A DNA stretch of 64,000 nucleotides from Synechococcus sp. HK05 (GCF_019104765.1 NZ_JAHRXJ010000001.1:1-64000); one strand, 5' to 3'; counted from the first letter of the stretch, positions 44,322 to 54,264 are shown. A program made the numbers and translations. The notes: generated by a model from the letters alone, not told the origin.

Positions 44322-45604
44322 AGTTCGGCCAGCAGGGCTGGCAGTTCGCGTGAAAAGGCCGTCAGATTGCGGTTGCACAGCCCGGCCACGTGCAGCTTCT
44401 GCTGTTCGGGCTCGGCGATGGCCCAGAGCTGGCGGGTGGCGATCAGGCTCAAGGCCCCACCCGCCAGCGCAATCGCGAAGCCGGCATACACCAGTGGTAC
44501 GCCGGGATCGCGCTTGAGCAGCAGGCCGCTGGCGGGCACCACCCCGGCAATGCGCAGGGGAATGCCCGCGATCTCAGCGGCGCCGCCGCCCGGCACCAGG
44601 CTGCCCAGCACCTCCGCATCGGCGGAATACACCGCGACCGGGCCTTGCTCGCTGGAGAGGGCCAGCAGCACCGGGTTGCTCCCATCGGGGCGCGTGGGCA
44701 GCACGATGCCCCACACCTGATCCCCCAGTTGCGGGAAGCTTTGCAGCGGCAGCTCCAGGATCGGGCTTTGGCCCAGTTGCACCTGGATGGCGGCCAGGGC
44801 CCAGTCGGCCTGGTACACCGTCATCCCCTGGAAGCGCAGGGGGTGGTTCACGCTGATCTCGCGGTTGCTGGCTGGTAGGGGCTCGCTGGCGGCTGGATCG
44901 CCGGGTTGCAGCCGCAGCTGGGAGCGGAATTGTTCGGGCCGGCCGGCGGGGTCGCGTTCGATGCCGAAGTCCTCGAGGGCCACGGTGAGTTGGGTTTCGC
45001 CGCGGCGGTTGAGCAGCTCCAGCTCATTGCCAGGGGCCAGATAGCGCTCGAGCCGTTGGCCGGCGAGCGCACCCCAGGCCGCTCCCACCATCAGCACCAC
45101 CAGGCCGGCATGCACCAGCAACGGCCCCACGCGGCCGCTCACGCCCCGGCGGGCCGCCAGGCGGTGGGGATGGGGTTGCACCTGCCAGCCCCGTTGTTGC
45201 AGCAGCGCCTGTAATTGGCTCAGTTGCGTCTCCGCCTGCGGGCTCTTGATCGTTTCCGCCAGGGTGAGCTTGCTGAGCTGGCGGGGGCTGCTGTAGTCGA
45301 TCCAGCGCAGGGCGGCCTGCAGGGCCGGCCATTGGCGGCGCCAGCTGCACAGGATCAATGACAGCCCCAGCCATGCCAACAGGGCCAGAAACCAGCTGCT
45401 CGAATACACGTGATCGAGCTGCAGGCGCAGGATCGCTTCGCCGTTGAGCAGCCCCAGCCAGGGCTGAGCGTCGTAGACGCGGTGATAAAGCTCCGCGTTC
45501 TCCTGCTGGGGAACCAGCGTGCCCAGTCCGCTGGCGATGGCGATCAGGATCAACAGCCCGATGGCCAGGCGCAGGTCGGAGATCCAGGCGATCAGGCGTT
45601 TCAT
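44309..45604 (-). CDS. ccs1: System II cytochrome c biogenesis protein Ccs1 (ResB)
   Basis: A membrane component of the haem ligation system that matures c-type cytochromes in the thylakoid lumen. The 431-residue protein starts [20 protein letters not shown] and has the early [13 protein letters not shown] segment, about three N-terminal helices, a large lumenal domain (roughly 190-380) and a final helix near [20 protein letters not shown]. It pairs with CcsA, not present here, to deliver haem. ATG at 45602-45604. It lies downstream of ccdA (18 bp) in the ftsW-ccdA-ccs1 group. Confidence 0.93.
   Translation of the reverse strand: MKRLIAWISDLRLAIGLLILIAIASGLGTLVPQQENAELYHRVYDAQPWLGLLNGEAILRLQLDHVYSSSWFLALLAWLGLSLILCSWRRQWPALQAALRWIDYSSPRQLSKLTLAETIKSPQAETQLSQLQALLQQRGWQVQPHPHRLAARRGVSGRVGPLLVHAGLVVLMVGAAWGALAGQRLERYLAPGNELELLNRRGETQLTVALEDFGIERDPAGRPEQFRSQLRLQPGDPAASEPLPASNREISVNHPLRFQGMTVYQADWALAAIQVQLGQSPILELPLQSFPQLGDQVWGIVLPTRPDGSNPVLLALSSEQGPVAVYSADAEVLGSLVPGGGAAEIAGIPLRIAGVVPASGLLLKRDPGVPLVYAGFAIALAGGALSLIATRQLWAIAEPEQQKLHVAGLCNRNLTAFSRELPALLAELQQG
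44311..44339. repeat. Perfect 10-bp inverted repeat at the queF/ccs1 convergent ends
   Basis: AGCCCTGCTG (44311-44320) pairs with CAGCAGGGCT (44330-44339) across a 9-nt loop. It contains the stop codons of both genes. There is no T run on either side, so it is not a standard terminator; it may stabilise both 3' ends. Confidence 0.6.
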
Positions 45605-45622
45605 CAACAGTGCGAGGAGGGC

Positions 45623-46339
45623 TTAGCCCCAGCGGGCCAGAAGGGTGAGTGTGCCTGTGGCCAGGAGCACCACGCCGCTGATGGGGGGAACCCACTGGCC
45701 CAGGGCTCGCAGGGCCAGGAGCCGCGGCACCCAGGCGGCGGCGATGCCGGCGAGCAGCAACGGCATCACCTGGCCGGCGGCAAAGGCCGTGAGCAGCACC
45801 ACGCCGGCCAGCGGATTGCCGGCCTGAGCGATCCAGGCCAGCAACACCGCCAGCACCGGGGTGGTGCAGGGCGAAGCGGCCAGCCCGAAGGCCAAACCAG
45901 CCGCCAGTGGCGCCAGGGCCTTGGGCACCCGCTGGCGCCATTGTTCAGGGTCGGGCCCGCTCGGGAGCTGCAGGGGCAGCAGGCCGAGCAGATTGAGGCC
46001 CATCAACACCGCCAGCACGGCCACCAGCGTGGGGATCAGGCCTGGCACCTGGCCGTAGATGCGCCCCAGGGCGCCGCTGGCTAGGCCGAGCAGCACCAGC
46101 GAGGCCACGATGCCGCCGCAGAAGCTGAGGCTGCGCTGCCAGGGCTTGTCGTGCTCGTCGTCGAACCCGGCGAGGTAAGCCAGGGTGACCGGTAGCAGCG
46201 ACAGCGAGCAGGGCCCCAGGCTGGTGAGCAAACCACCGGCGAACACCAACAGCAGGGTGAGGGCACCGGGATGGGCGAGGGAGGTGCTTAGCAGCTGCTC
46301 TCCGCTGCGGGCCCAGTCGGCCAGGGCCGGAGCCACCAT
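45623..46339 (-). CDS. ccdA: CcdA-type thiol-disulfide transmembrane transporter
   Basis: A 238-residue DsbD/CcdA family membrane protein with about six helices. The redox cysteines are in SLGPCSLSLLPVTLAYLAGF and GLAASPCTTPVLAVLLAW, at the expected positions in helices 1 and 4. The family passes reducing equivalents across the membrane so that apocytochrome c thiols can accept haem. It directly precedes ccs1, its functional partner in System II. ATG at 46337-46339; 25 bp after ftsW. Confidence 0.94.
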   Translation of the reverse strand: MVAPALADWARSGEQLLSTSLAHPGALTLLLVFAGGLLTSLGPCSLSLLPVTLAYLAGFDDEHDKPWQRSLSFCGGIVASLVLLGLASGALGRIYGQVPGLIPTLVAVLAVLMGLNLLGLLPLQLPSGPDPEQWRQRVPKALAPLAAGLAFGLAASPCTTPVLAVLLAWIAQAGNPLAGVVLLTAFAAGQVMPLLLAGIAAAWVPRLLALRALGQWVPPISGVVLLATGTLTLLARWG

Positions 46340-46364
46340 CGCGGTTCTTGAGTCGGCGGTGGGG

Positions 46365-47585
46365 TCAGCCTATCGACAGGCTTCCGCCTGCTGAGCCTTG
46401 CCGCAGGCGTTCCTCGCGGCGCCGCGGTCGCCCGGGCTCCAGGCCGGCGCCTTCCAGGGCGCAGCGCAGCAGCAGGCCGGCCGTGAGCAGGCTGGAGAGC
46501 AGGGAGTTGCCGCCGTAGCTGATCATTGGCAGCGGCAGGCCGGTGGTGGGCATGGCGCCACTGGCTACGGCGATGTTGAGGATCGATTGACCCACCAGCA
46601 GGCTGGTGCAGCCGATCGCCACGAGGCGTTGTTGGTTGCTGCGGCAGCTGAGCGCCACTCGCAGCCCCATAAAGCCGAACAGCAACAGAAACAGCAGCAG
46701 CAACACTGAGCCCACGTAGCCGAATTCCTCGGCAAACACCGCAAAGATGAAATCGGTGCTCTGGATGGGTAGGTATTGCAACTTCTGGGTGGAGAGGCCG
46801 AAGCCTTCGCCCCAGAGGCCGCCCGAACCGATCGCCAGCAGGCTTTGCACCAGCTGATAGCCGTCCCCTTGGGCGTCCTTCCAGGGGTCGAGGAAAGAGG
46901 TCACCCGGATGCGCTGGTACTCGTTGATGGAGATGCTGCCCACCGCCACCGTGAAGCCCAGGCCAGCGCTGCCGAGCATTGCCCAGAGCGGCAGCCCTGA
47001 GGCCAGGGCCATCAGCCACAGCAGGATGCCGCAGAGGGAGGCTGTGCTCAGGTTGGGCTGCTTGAGGATCAGGCCCAGGGTCACGGCAAACACCCCGAGC
47101 CAGATGAGTTTTTGATCCGGTGCGATGCGGCTCCAGTGGGAGAACAGCGCTGCACCCTGGAGCACCAGGAAGGGTTTGATCAGCTCGGTGGGCTGGATCT
47201 GGATCGGGCCGATCACCAGCCAGCGGCTGGCGCCATTCACGGTGCTGCCGATCACCAGGGTGAGGGCCACCAGCACCATGCCGACCAGCAATGCCGGGCC
47301 TGCCATACGCAGCCAGCGGCGCAGATTGATCTTGATGCCCAGGTAGAGCAAGCCCCAACTGGCGACCATCCAGATGGCCTGGCGCTTGAGGTAGTAGGTG
47401 GGATCACCCATTTCACGAGCGGCCACCCACCAGCTGGCCGATCCCAGCACCACTAGGCCCAGCACGCTCCAGAGGGCCACCATCCCCAGCAGGAGGCGTG
47501 CTTCTGCCGGCCAGAGGCGGAAGGGCACAGGCAACAGGCCGGATGGGTTGGCGGAACGGGCCAATGCTGCTGGGAACTGAGGCAC
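46365..47585 (-). CDS. ftsW: FtsW, septal peptidoglycan glycosyltransferase (SEDS)
   Basis: A 406-residue SEDS membrane protein with about ten helices. It has LVLGSASWWVAAREMGDPTYY near the start, LQGAALFSHWSRIAPDQ, LLAIGSGGLWGEGFGLSTQK and TTGLPLPMISYGGNSLLSSL, which match FtsW rather than RodA (the length and C-terminal basic tail GRPRRREERLRQG agree). FtsW polymerises septal glycan with its class B PBP partner. GTG start (47583-47585). It is separated from apcC by a strong terminator and starts the ftsW-ccdA-ccs1 group. Confidence 0.93.
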   Translation of the reverse strand: MPQFPAALARSANPSGLLPVPFRLWPAEARLLLGMVALWSVLGLVVLGSASWWVAAREMGDPTYYLKRQAIWMVASWGLLYLGIKINLRRWLRMAGPALLVGMVLVALTLVIGSTVNGASRWLVIGPIQIQPTELIKPFLVLQGAALFSHWSRIAPDQKLIWLGVFAVTLGLILKQPNLSTASLCGILLWLMALASGLPLWAMLGSAGLGFTVAVGSISINEYQRIRVTSFLDPWKDAQGDGYQLVQSLLAIGSGGLWGEGFGLSTQKLQYLPIQSTDFIFAVFAEEFGYVGSVLLLLFLLLFGFMGLRVALSCRSNQQRLVAIGCTSLLVGQSILNIAVASGAMPTTGLPLPMISYGGNSLLSSLLTAGLLLRCALEGAGLEPGRPRRREERLRQGSAGGSLSIG

Positions 47586-47625
47586 CGACTATCCCGTATC
47601 TGCGGTGACCTTGCAAACAAAAAGC

Positions 47626-47656
47626 CAATAAAAAAGCCCGGCATGGCCGGGCTTTT
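47626..47656 (-). terminator. Rho-independent terminator of apcABC
   Basis: The arms AAAAGCCCGGC (47632-47642) and GCCGGGCTTTT (47646-47656) are perfect complements with a 3-nt loop. On the minus strand the stem runs into a T-rich tract (TTTTTTATT). It lies about 36 bp after the apcC stop and before ftsW. Confidence 0.88.
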
Positions 47657-47692
47657 GAGGGATGCAAGTGCGTTGGGTTAGCTCTGAAGACT

Positions 47693-47893
47693 TCAGTTGC
47701 CCACGTTCACCTGACGGCGACCGGAGACCAGTTCAACCTTCAGAATCTTGCCGCCTTGCTTCATGATCCGCTGCTGCTCAGCAAACCAGCTTTCGTAAGG
47801 CACCCACTTGGTGAAGAAGGTGTTCTGCAGCTCGCGCTGGGAACGGGCCTTCTCAGGGCAAGGGATGCAGGCGGTGACTTTGAACAGGCGCAT
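47693..47893 (-). CDS. apcC: Phycobilisome core linker LC (7.8 kDa)
   Basis: A 66-residue linker that caps the core allophycocyanin trimers. It starts MRLFKVTACIPCPEKARSQR and ends near KILKVELVSGRRQVNVGN, the ApcC (CpcD-like fold) signature. It is the last gene of apcA-apcB-apcC, 33 bp after apcB, and is followed by a terminator. Confidence 0.97.
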   Translation of the reverse strand: MRLFKVTACIPCPEKARSQRELQNTFFTKWVPYESWFAEQQRIMKQGGKILKVELVSGRRQVNVGN

Positions 47894-47926
47894 GGGTGGA
47901 TCCTCGAAGTGTGCCGAAGGCAGGGA

Positions 47927-48415
47927 TCAGTTACCCAGGCCGGAGCTGATGTAGTCGAAGTACACGCCCATTTCGCGGCCGGCATCGGGGCCCACCAGGG
48001 AGGCGGTCACTTCCTTCATGGCCTGGATCGACTGCACGGTGGCGCCGATGGGCACACCCAGGGAGTTGTAGGTCTCCTTGAGGCCGTTCAGCACACGCTC
48101 GTCGAGGATCGAGGTGTCACCAGCCAGCATGGCGTAGGTGGCGTAGCGCAGGTAGTAGTCGAGGTCGCGGATGCAGGCTGCATAGCGACGGCAGGTGTAC
48201 ATGTTGCCGCCGGGACGGGTGATGTCCGAGTACAGCAGCGACTTGGCCACGGCTTCCTTGATGATGGCAGAAGCGTTGGCGCTGATGGTGGCAGCGGCAC
48301 GAACGCGCAGCTCACCGCTGGCGAAGTACTGCTCCAGGCGACCCATGGAGGAGGTGTCCAGGTAGAGGCCCTGGACGTCGGCCTGGTTGATGACGTTGGT
48401 GATGGCGTCTTGCAT
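47927..48415 (-). CDS. apcB: Allophycocyanin beta subunit
   Basis: A 162-residue phycobiliprotein. The phycocyanobilin-binding Cys is in [20 protein letters not shown], preceded by [10 protein letters not shown], whose Asn is the gamma-N-methylated residue of the family. With ApcA it forms the trimers of the phycobilisome core that emit near 660 nm and pass energy to ApcE. It lies 41 bp after apcA. Confidence 0.98.
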   Translation of the reverse strand: MQDAITNVINQADVQGLYLDTSSMGRLEQYFASGELRVRAAATISANASAIIKEAVAKSLLYSDITRPGGNMYTCRRYAACIRDLDYYLRYATYAMLAGDTSILDERVLNGLKETYNSLGVPIGATVQSIQAMKEVTASLVGPDAGREMGVYFDYISSGLGN

Positions 48416-48456
48416 GGAACCTGATGGAAGAGGCGGTGGTTAGAGAAGAAAGGTCC

Positions 48457-48942
48457 TCAGGAGAGGGCGCCGACGACGTAGTCGAAGTAGAAGCCAGCCT
48501 CTTCGGCATCAGCGCCGGTGAGCAGGCTCATGGCGGCGTTCTTCATCTCGCGCACGGCTTCAGCCATGGCTTCGAGGGGGGTGCCCAGGGAGCGATACAT
48601 CTCCTTGGCGCCGATGATGCCGATCTCTTCGATCGGGGTCACATCACCAGCGACGATGCCGTAGGTCACCAGGCGCAGGTAGTAGTCCATGTCGCGCAGG
48701 CAGGACGCGGTCATTTCCTCGCCGTAGGCATTGCCGCCGGGGGAGATGACGTCGGGGCGCTTCTGGAACAGAGCACCGCCGGCGGTCTTAACGATGCGCT
48801 CGCGGCTCTCGGCCAGGACCTGGGCGACGCGAAGACGACGCTGACCGCCGCTCACGAAAGCCTTGATCTGGTCGAGTTCGCCAGGGCTGAGGTAGCGGGC
48901 TTCGGCGTCCGCGTTGATGATCGAGTTGGAGACGATGCTCAT
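48457..48942 (-). CDS. apcA: Allophycocyanin alpha subunit
   Basis: A 161-residue subunit with [20 protein letters not shown] at the N-terminus and the bilin-binding Cys in [20 protein letters not shown]. It pairs with ApcB to build core cylinders. It is the first gene of apcA-apcB-apcC, behind a gene-free stretch of about 420 bp that includes the apcE terminator, so the trimer genes are probably transcribed mainly from their own promoter. Confidence 0.98.
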   Translation of the reverse strand: MSIVSNSIINADAEARYLSPGELDQIKAFVSGGQRRLRVAQVLAESRERIVKTAGGALFQKRPDVISPGGNAYGEEMTASCLRDMDYYLRLVTYGIVAGDVTPIEEIGIIGAKEMYRSLGTPLEAMAEAVREMKNAAMSLLTGADAEEAGFYFDYVVGALS

Positions 48943-49310
48943 GCAGTTCTGCCTCGAAACAAGCGGTCGCCTGAACGGTGACCGATATCCGGTGGGTAAG
49001 GGGGGAGGTCTTCAGAGGTGTGCTCCTCCCGCAGCAGGCTGCGTCGGGGGCGGGTGACTGAAGGCGCGGCAGCAGTGCTGACCGCCGAGTCATTCTGTGG
49101 CAGAGCCCTGCAGCCCCTCGGCCCCCGGTAACAGTTCTTCACGGCGAGCTGAGTGCGTGAAAACGCTTGCAGCGCCTGGGTTCTCTCGCTACTGGCTGAT
49201 CGGGATCTGTGTACGAGTTGTTCACAATTAATCGCGCTTCAAATTCGTGTTCGTTGCATTTTGTTGACGAGGATTGGGTTGGATTTTGTTGCAAATATCT
49301 GTTCCCACGA
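48943..49310 (-). promoter_or_regulatory. apcA upstream/leader region
   Basis: A gene-free stretch between the apcE terminator and apcA. The part at 49200-49305 is AT-rich compared with its surroundings (TTAATTGTGAACAAC and nearby TTGAAG on the minus strand) and is the likely promoter area; a -35-like TTGAAG is followed within about 30 nt by TACACAGAT-type sequence, which is suggestive only. The remaining ~200 nt would be a long 5' leader, as is common for abundant phycobilisome mRNAs. Confidence 0.45.
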
Positions 49311-49338
49311 AAAACCCCCCTGCCCACGGCAGGGGGGT
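49311..49338 (-). terminator. Rho-independent terminator of apcE
   Basis: The stem ACCCCCCTGCC (49314-49324) / GGCAGGGGGGT (49328-49338) with a 3-nt loop is followed on the minus strand by a short T run, about 26 bp after the apcE stop. It separates apcE from apcABC. Confidence 0.88.
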
Positions 49339-49363
49339 GAAGGGGTGTGCCCTGAGCCAGGAA

Positions 49364-52300
49364 TCAGGCGGTGGGGTTGAGGGCTGCGTTGCCGCCGTAG
49401 AGGGCAGCGGTGCGGTTCACCGTGCTGAGGGGGATGCCATCGCTGGTGGCCATCCCTTTGAGGTAGGGCACCGTGTCGCGGCCGAAGCTGCTGGCGTACT
49501 CACTCGAATTGAGTACGGCATCGATGGCACTGCGTAGGCCGTCGTTGCAACGGGTGGCCAGGAATCGGCTGGTTTCCGCCGGTTGAGCGGCACGGCCCAG
49601 CAGCGCCAGGTGTGCGGCAGCGGCGGCTTTGAAGGGCGCCATGCGGTTGAGACGGCTCACGAACAGATCGCTGCCGGCCACCCGTGCCACAAACTCCGCC
49701 ACGCTGAGCTTGCCGTTGCGCAGTTGGGATTCGGCATCACCCAGGGCCTCGGAGGCCAGGGGCTGACGACCCAGCAGTTGGCGGTAGACCGCCTCGATCG
49801 CTTCGTTCACCTCCGCGCTGGTGGGCCGCATCGACAGCTTCACGGCGGTGCCGAGGCTGCGGCGCTTGCTGAAGCCCTGGAGTGCACCCGGCTTGAGGGC
49901 CTTGGCCATGGCTGCACCTGGCTGTTCCGCCAGTGCGCCTGCGGCTCCGCTGGACACGGTGGAACTCCAGCCGCCAGCCACGCTGATGCTGCGGGTGGGT
50001 GCCGCTGGTGCCGGGGCAAAGCTCGTGACGCCGGAGCTCCAGGTGGGCGCGGCACCACCGCCGGGTTGCCAGCGGGGTGCGCTCCAGCTGCGGGCCGGGG
50101 CCGGGCGCGTTTGCACTGAACCAGGACCGTTGGCGGCACTGGGGGCTGGCGCCAGGGTTTCACCGCCGGTGAGGGTGGCGCTCCAGCCGCCGCGGATCAC
50201 GCCGGTGCGGCCGGGCAAGTTGCGCTCGGTGAGGCTGCCGGTGCCACGGAAATCGGCGGGAGGGGTCACCTCCGGGCGGATCCGCGGGGTGGTGTCGGCG
50301 TAGGCCGCGGCGTTGAAGGCGCGCTTGAGGGCCGGAACCCGGCGGGTGTTGAGGTCGGTCGGGGTGATGAAGCGCTCGTAGGGAACGGTGTCTTCCCCGA
50401 AGGCTTCGCTGTACTCGGCGCTGTTGAGCATCGCGTCAACGACGCCGTAGAAGCCCTTGCGGGCAGCCACATCGAAGTAAGCGTCGATTTCCCAGCGACC
50501 GAAGGTGGGTCGGCCCAGCAGGCGCCGGTGCATCACCTCGATTGCCTTACAGATGTAGAGCCCGCTCCAGTAGCGGCGGCGGAAGGCGTCGCTGCGGGCC
50601 ACCTGACGCACGAATTCGCGCAGGCTCAGGTCGCCGTTTTCGAGCTTGATCTCCTCCACCTTGTTCTGCTCACCGGCGTAGCCGGTGTTGCCGAGCACCT
50701 GCACATAAACGGCGCGGATCACCGCCTGGGTGCTGGCCTCGGTGTTGCGGATGCTGGGCTGACCGCCGCGGCGGGGCACCGAATTGCCGCCCGTGGCGAT
50801 CTGCTGCAGACGCACCACCTTGGGCCCCAGCTTGCGGGGGGTGGACGCGCGGAACTGCGGGCTGTTCATCTGGCCCGGTTGACGCATGCCGTTGCCCACG
50901 AGGATCCGGCGCGTGTCGTACCGCAGCGGAGCCGGGCGCGTGCCCACATTGGCGGTGCCGGACGGGAAGATCGCGCCGTAGTTGAGGCCCAGTGGATCGT
51001 TGCCGCCCCCATAGGGGTGCTGATCGGCGTAGGGCTGGCGGTAGCTGGCGTAGAGGGTGACGTATTGAGGGGCACCCTCAAACGGAGCGCTGAAGCGGAA
51101 CAGCTTGCGGTTGGAACCCCAACCGGCGCTCTCTTGGGCCTCTTCGCCGATGTCGCGCAGGTAGGGAACGGTTTCCTCCCCGAACACCTGGGCGTATTCC
51201 ATGCTGTTCACCAGCGCATCCACCAAGCCCTTGAGGCCCTGGGCGGAGACGATGTCGAAGTAGCGGGTGAACTCCTCGCGGGAGCTGATGCCACGGCCGA
51301 GGAAGTGGCGGAAGGCCAACTCCACAACCCGGCTGTTCACGAACCGGCCGTAGAACTGCTGCTGATACTCCTTGCTGTGGCCCAGGGAGCGGATGAACTC
51401 CCGCATCGAGATGTCGCCCTGACGCACCTGGGTGGCTTCCACCGGGCAGGGCATCTGGCTGTAAGCCTTGGCGATGTCGCGCTCGAACACCTGGCGGTAG
51501 GCGGCGCGCACCACCTCGGCCTTCTGAGCGCCGCTCATGCCCGGCTTCATGTTGAAGCGCTGGGCCTTGCCCTGGGCGGCCAACGCATAGATCGCGGGCA
51601 ACTGCAAGCCCTGGTTTTCAGGGCTGCCCAGCCGCTGGCGGGGCGAAGGGGTGGGAACGGCAAGCTCTTCGAGCAGCACGTTGAAGCTCTCAATCAGGAG
51701 CTGACGCGCTTCGGGCAGATCCTTGAGCAGCTCGGCAGCGCCAGCGCGCATCTCCTGCAGGGCCACATTGGTGGCCGCCAGGGAGCAGCCCTTTTCGAGC
51801 ACATCGCGCAGGCCGCGGGTGTTCACCCGCAGGATGCTGGGGTCACCGGCCACCACGGCGTAGCCCACGTAGCGCAGGAACCAGGCCAGGTCGCGGATCG
51901 ATTTCTTCATCCGCTCGGTGCCGTAGCGGGCCACCGAAATCGGGCTGAAGCCGGTGGGCAGCACCACACGCACATCGGCGTCGCCACCGGCACCTTCCAG
52001 CAGGCGGGTGAGCGCATTGCCGCGCTTGCTGGCGCCGCTGGCGCCAGCGAAGGTTTGCACCGAGCGCTGGAAGGCGGCTTGGTCGGTGGCCAGGGGGGTG
52101 GCTCCGGCATCAGCCGCAGGGCTGAGGGGAGCGTCGAGATAGGAGAGCGGCGTGCCACCGGCAAAGATCCGGCTGGCGGCGCGGGCCACGATCGCCTCGG
52201 CGTTGGCGGAAACCCGACGGGCGGCTTCCACCCGCAGCTGACCGCTCTGGAAGAAGGTCACCAGGGTGTTCAGCTCACCGCCATCGAGGAAGCGGTCCTG

Positions 52301-52390
52301 CTGTTCCGCCTCGCGGACGCTGGAGAGCGGCAGGGTGTCGTAGCGCTGAGGAGCAACCCTGCTGCTGCCGCTGCTGGCGGTCACAGTCAT
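49364..52390 (-). CDS. apcE: Phycobilisome core-membrane linker LCM (anchor polypeptide)
   Basis: A 1008-residue scaffold of the phycobilisome core and its terminal emitter to the photosystems. The N-terminal phycobilin domain includes the bilin Cys in LEKGCSLAATNVALQ (about residue 202) and the PB loop insertion (about 80-140). Three REP linker domains follow (roughly 290-430, 535-665 and 860-990; each ends in an FG-x-DTVPYLK/R/ERF-type motif) joined by Pro/Ala/Ser-rich arms. Three REPs fit a tricylindrical core. I chose the ATG at 52388-52390 (MTVTASSGSSRVAPQ), since the nine-residue upstream extension is not family-like. It is divergent from the methyltransferase gene. Confidence 0.97.
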   Translation of the reverse strand: MTVTASSGSSRVAPQRYDTLPLSSVREAEQQDRFLDGGELNTLVTFFQSGQLRVEAARRVSANAEAIVARAASRIFAGGTPLSYLDAPLSPAADAGATPLATDQAAFQRSVQTFAGASGASKRGNALTRLLEGAGGDADVRVVLPTGFSPISVARYGTERMKKSIRDLAWFLRYVGYAVVAGDPSILRVNTRGLRDVLEKGCSLAATNVALQEMRAGAAELLKDLPEARQLLIESFNVLLEELAVPTPSPRQRLGSPENQGLQLPAIYALAAQGKAQRFNMKPGMSGAQKAEVVRAAYRQVFERDIAKAYSQMPCPVEATQVRQGDISMREFIRSLGHSKEYQQQFYGRFVNSRVVELAFRHFLGRGISSREEFTRYFDIVSAQGLKGLVDALVNSMEYAQVFGEETVPYLRDIGEEAQESAGWGSNRKLFRFSAPFEGAPQYVTLYASYRQPYADQHPYGGGNDPLGLNYGAIFPSGTANVGTRPAPLRYDTRRILVGNGMRQPGQMNSPQFRASTPRKLGPKVVRLQQIATGGNSVPRRGGQPSIRNTEASTQAVIRAVYVQVLGNTGYAGEQNKVEEIKLENGDLSLREFVRQVARSDAFRRRYWSGLYICKAIEVMHRRLLGRPTFGRWEIDAYFDVAARKGFYGVVDAMLNSAEYSEAFGEDTVPYERFITPTDLNTRRVPALKRAFNAAAYADTTPRIRPEVTPPADFRGTGSLTERNLPGRTGVIRGGWSATLTGGETLAPAPSAANGPGSVQTRPAPARSWSAPRWQPGGGAAPTWSSGVTSFAPAPAAPTRSISVAGGWSSTVSSGAAGALAEQPGAAMAKALKPGALQGFSKRRSLGTAVKLSMRPTSAEVNEAIEAVYRQLLGRQPLASEALGDAESQLRNGKLSVAEFVARVAGSDLFVSRLNRMAPFKAAAAAHLALLGRAAQPAETSRFLATRCNDGLRSAIDAVLNSSEYASSFGRDTVPYLKGMATSDGIPLSTVNRTAALYGGNAALNPTA

Positions 52391-52543
52391 GGAGGAGAGC
52401 GAACCAGGCCAAGGCACGTTACGGCTGGCCCTCTGGCCTCCCGGCGGCCCATGAACAAATGTTTGCAGCCGGGCCCAAACCCCGGCGCTTCAACCCCCTG
52501 AGCCATGAAAAGCTCGCTCGGTTGCAGCGCTGCCTCCTGCGCC

Positions 52544-53764
52544 ATGACTCAGGCCCCGGCTGATGCCGCCACCCCAGTGGTGAGCGCCTTTTACGACCGA
52601 TTCCCCTATCCCGGTGATCCCCTGCAGGACGGCCCGCCGCCTGGATACAACTGGCGCTGGTGTGTGGATGCCGCCTATGCCGCCTGCACCGGTGCGGTGG
52701 CGCCCCGTGGGGCCGACGGAGCGGCACTCCGGGTGCTCGATGCCGGCTGCGGCACGGGCGTGAGCACGGATTACCTGGCTCATCTCAATCCCGGCGCCGA
52801 GATCCTGGCGGTGGATATTTCGCCGGGAACCCTGGAGGTGGCCCGCGAGCGCGTGCGCCGCTCTGGCGGCCATCAGCAGGCCCAGGTGCGGATTGAAAAC
52901 CGCAGCCTTTTGGAGCTCGACGGCGAGGGACCCTTCGACTACATCAATTCGGTGGGGGTGCTGCATCACCTGCGGGAGCCGGAAGCCGGGCTCAAGGCTC
53001 TGGCAGCGCTGCTGAAGCCTGGGGCGCTGCTGCATCTCTTTCTATACGCCGATGGCGGGCGCTGGGAGATCCATCGCACCCAGCGAGCCCTCACGGCCAT
53101 GGGTGTGGGCACGGGTGAGCAGGGGCTGCGGCTTGGGCGTCAGCTCCTGGCCGAGCTGCCGGAGCACAACCGCCTGCGCCGGCATCACGAGCAGCGCTGG
53201 GCGATCGACTGCGCCGCCGACGCCAACTTCGCGGATATGTATCTGCACCCCCAGGAGACCAGCTACAACCTCGAGCGGTTGATGGCCTTTGTGGCGTCTG
53301 CCAACCTGGAGTTTGCTGGCTTCTCCAACCCCCAGGTGTGGGATCCGGCCCGGCTGCTGCACGGCGAGCTGCTCGACCGCGCCAAGGCCCTGCCGCCGCT
53401 GCAGCAGTGGCAGCTGGTGGAAGACCTCGACCCCGATATCAGTCACTTTGAGTTCTTCCTGGCCAAACCGCCGCTGCAGCGCTGGAGCTGGGACGACGAC
53501 GCAGCGCTGCTCGCGGCTGCCGGCCAGCGGAACCCCTGCCTCTGGGGTTGGCCCGGTGCGGCGTTGCTCGATTCCGATATGGCACCGCTCGATCTGAGCA
53601 GCAACGGCCTGGCGTTGATGCAGGCCCTGGAGCAGGCTCCAGCGGCGACGCCCATCGGCCGTTTGCCTCTGGGCTGGCCCGAGGGGCAGATCGCTTCTGT
53701 GGCAAGGGAACTGCTGGATCAGCGCGTGTTGCTGCTTCAGCCCTTGCACGGCAACGCTGCGTGA
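52544..53764 (+). CDS. SAM-dependent class I methyltransferase, substrate unknown
   Basis: A 406-residue protein. It starts with AFYDRFPYPGDP, a motif shared with some cyanobacterial methyltransferases, and has motif I VLDAGCGTGVSTDYLA and DYINSVGVLHHL (motif III). The C-terminal ~180 residues form an extra domain with HPQETSYNLERLMAFV and a Trp-rich middle. ATG at 52544; an in-frame ATG at 52505 is an alternative start. It lies between divergent apcE and the atp operon, ending about 120 bp before the chosen atpI start. I do not know the substrate. Confidence 0.82.
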   Translation: MTQAPADAATPVVSAFYDRFPYPGDPLQDGPPPGYNWRWCVDAAYAACTGAVAPRGADGAALRVLDAGCGTGVSTDYLAHLNPGAEILAVDISPGTLEVARERVRRSGGHQQAQVRIENRSLLELDGEGPFDYINSVGVLHHLREPEAGLKALAALLKPGALLHLFLYADGGRWEIHRTQRALTAMGVGTGEQGLRLGRQLLAELPEHNRLRRHHEQRWAIDCAADANFADMYLHPQETSYNLERLMAFVASANLEFAGFSNPQVWDPARLLHGELLDRAKALPPLQQWQLVEDLDPDISHFEFFLAKPPLQRWSWDDDAALLAAAGQRNPCLWGWPGAALLDSDMAPLDLSSNGLALMQALEQAPAATPIGRLPLGWPEGQIASVARELLDQRVLLLQPLHGNAA

Positions 53765-53886
53765 TAGATTCCGCGCGCCTTTTCAGAGCGCAGGAGCCCT
53801 TGCTGGCAACCCCCCCGCTCCCTCACAACAACAGCGCTTCATCCGAGGTGTTGCACGGTGAGGGCGAGGATCTGCCGGCGGATCCG

Positions 53887-54264
53887 ATGACGGCGATTGA
53901 GGCGGCCTCCCCGGCTGCCGCTGCCCCGTCCGACGACTACCTGCGCCTCCAGCAGCGTCTGCTTCTGGCCACCTTGATCGTCTCCGCCATTGCGGTGCTG
54001 ATCACGGCTTTGGCATTCGACCTTCACATCGCCGGCTCTCTGCTGGTGGGTGCGCTGGCCGGCCTGCTCTATCTGCGCCTTCTGGCACGCAGCGTGGGCA
54101 AGCTCGGCAACGGTGCCAAGAAGGTGGGCAAGACGCAGCTGCTTGTGCCTGTGGTATTGGTGCTGGCCTCGGCCCGCCTCCCCCAGTTGGAGCTCTTGCC
54201 GGCCCTGCTCGGCTTCCTGCTCTACAAACCGGCCCTGATTTTTCAGGTTCTGCTCGATTCCTGA
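53887..54264 (+). CDS. atpI: ATP synthase protein I (AtpI-like)
   Basis: A 125-residue small membrane protein with four hydrophobic segments (about residues 24-42, 46-65, 83-99 and 103-122), located first in the atp operon as in other bacteria; AtpI/UncI assists c-ring assembly. I chose the ATG 53887 ([14 protein letters not shown]), but the frame is open to 53548 and includes a GTG at 53761-53763, so a longer N-terminus is possible. The usual family length supports the shorter form. A weak promoter-like pair (TTGCAC at 53744, TAGATT at 53765) precedes it. Confidence 0.8.
   Translation: MTAIEAASPAAAAPSDDYLRLQQRLLLATLIVSAIAVLITALAFDLHIAGSLLVGALAGLLYLRLLARSVGKLGNGAKKVGKTQLLVPVVLVLASARLPQLELLPALLGFLLYKPALIFQVLLDS

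Noticed and set aside
50528-52501. 657-codon frame antisense to apcE
   Set aside because: A shadow of apcE codon bias; the product is Gly/His/Ala-rich with no family resemblance.
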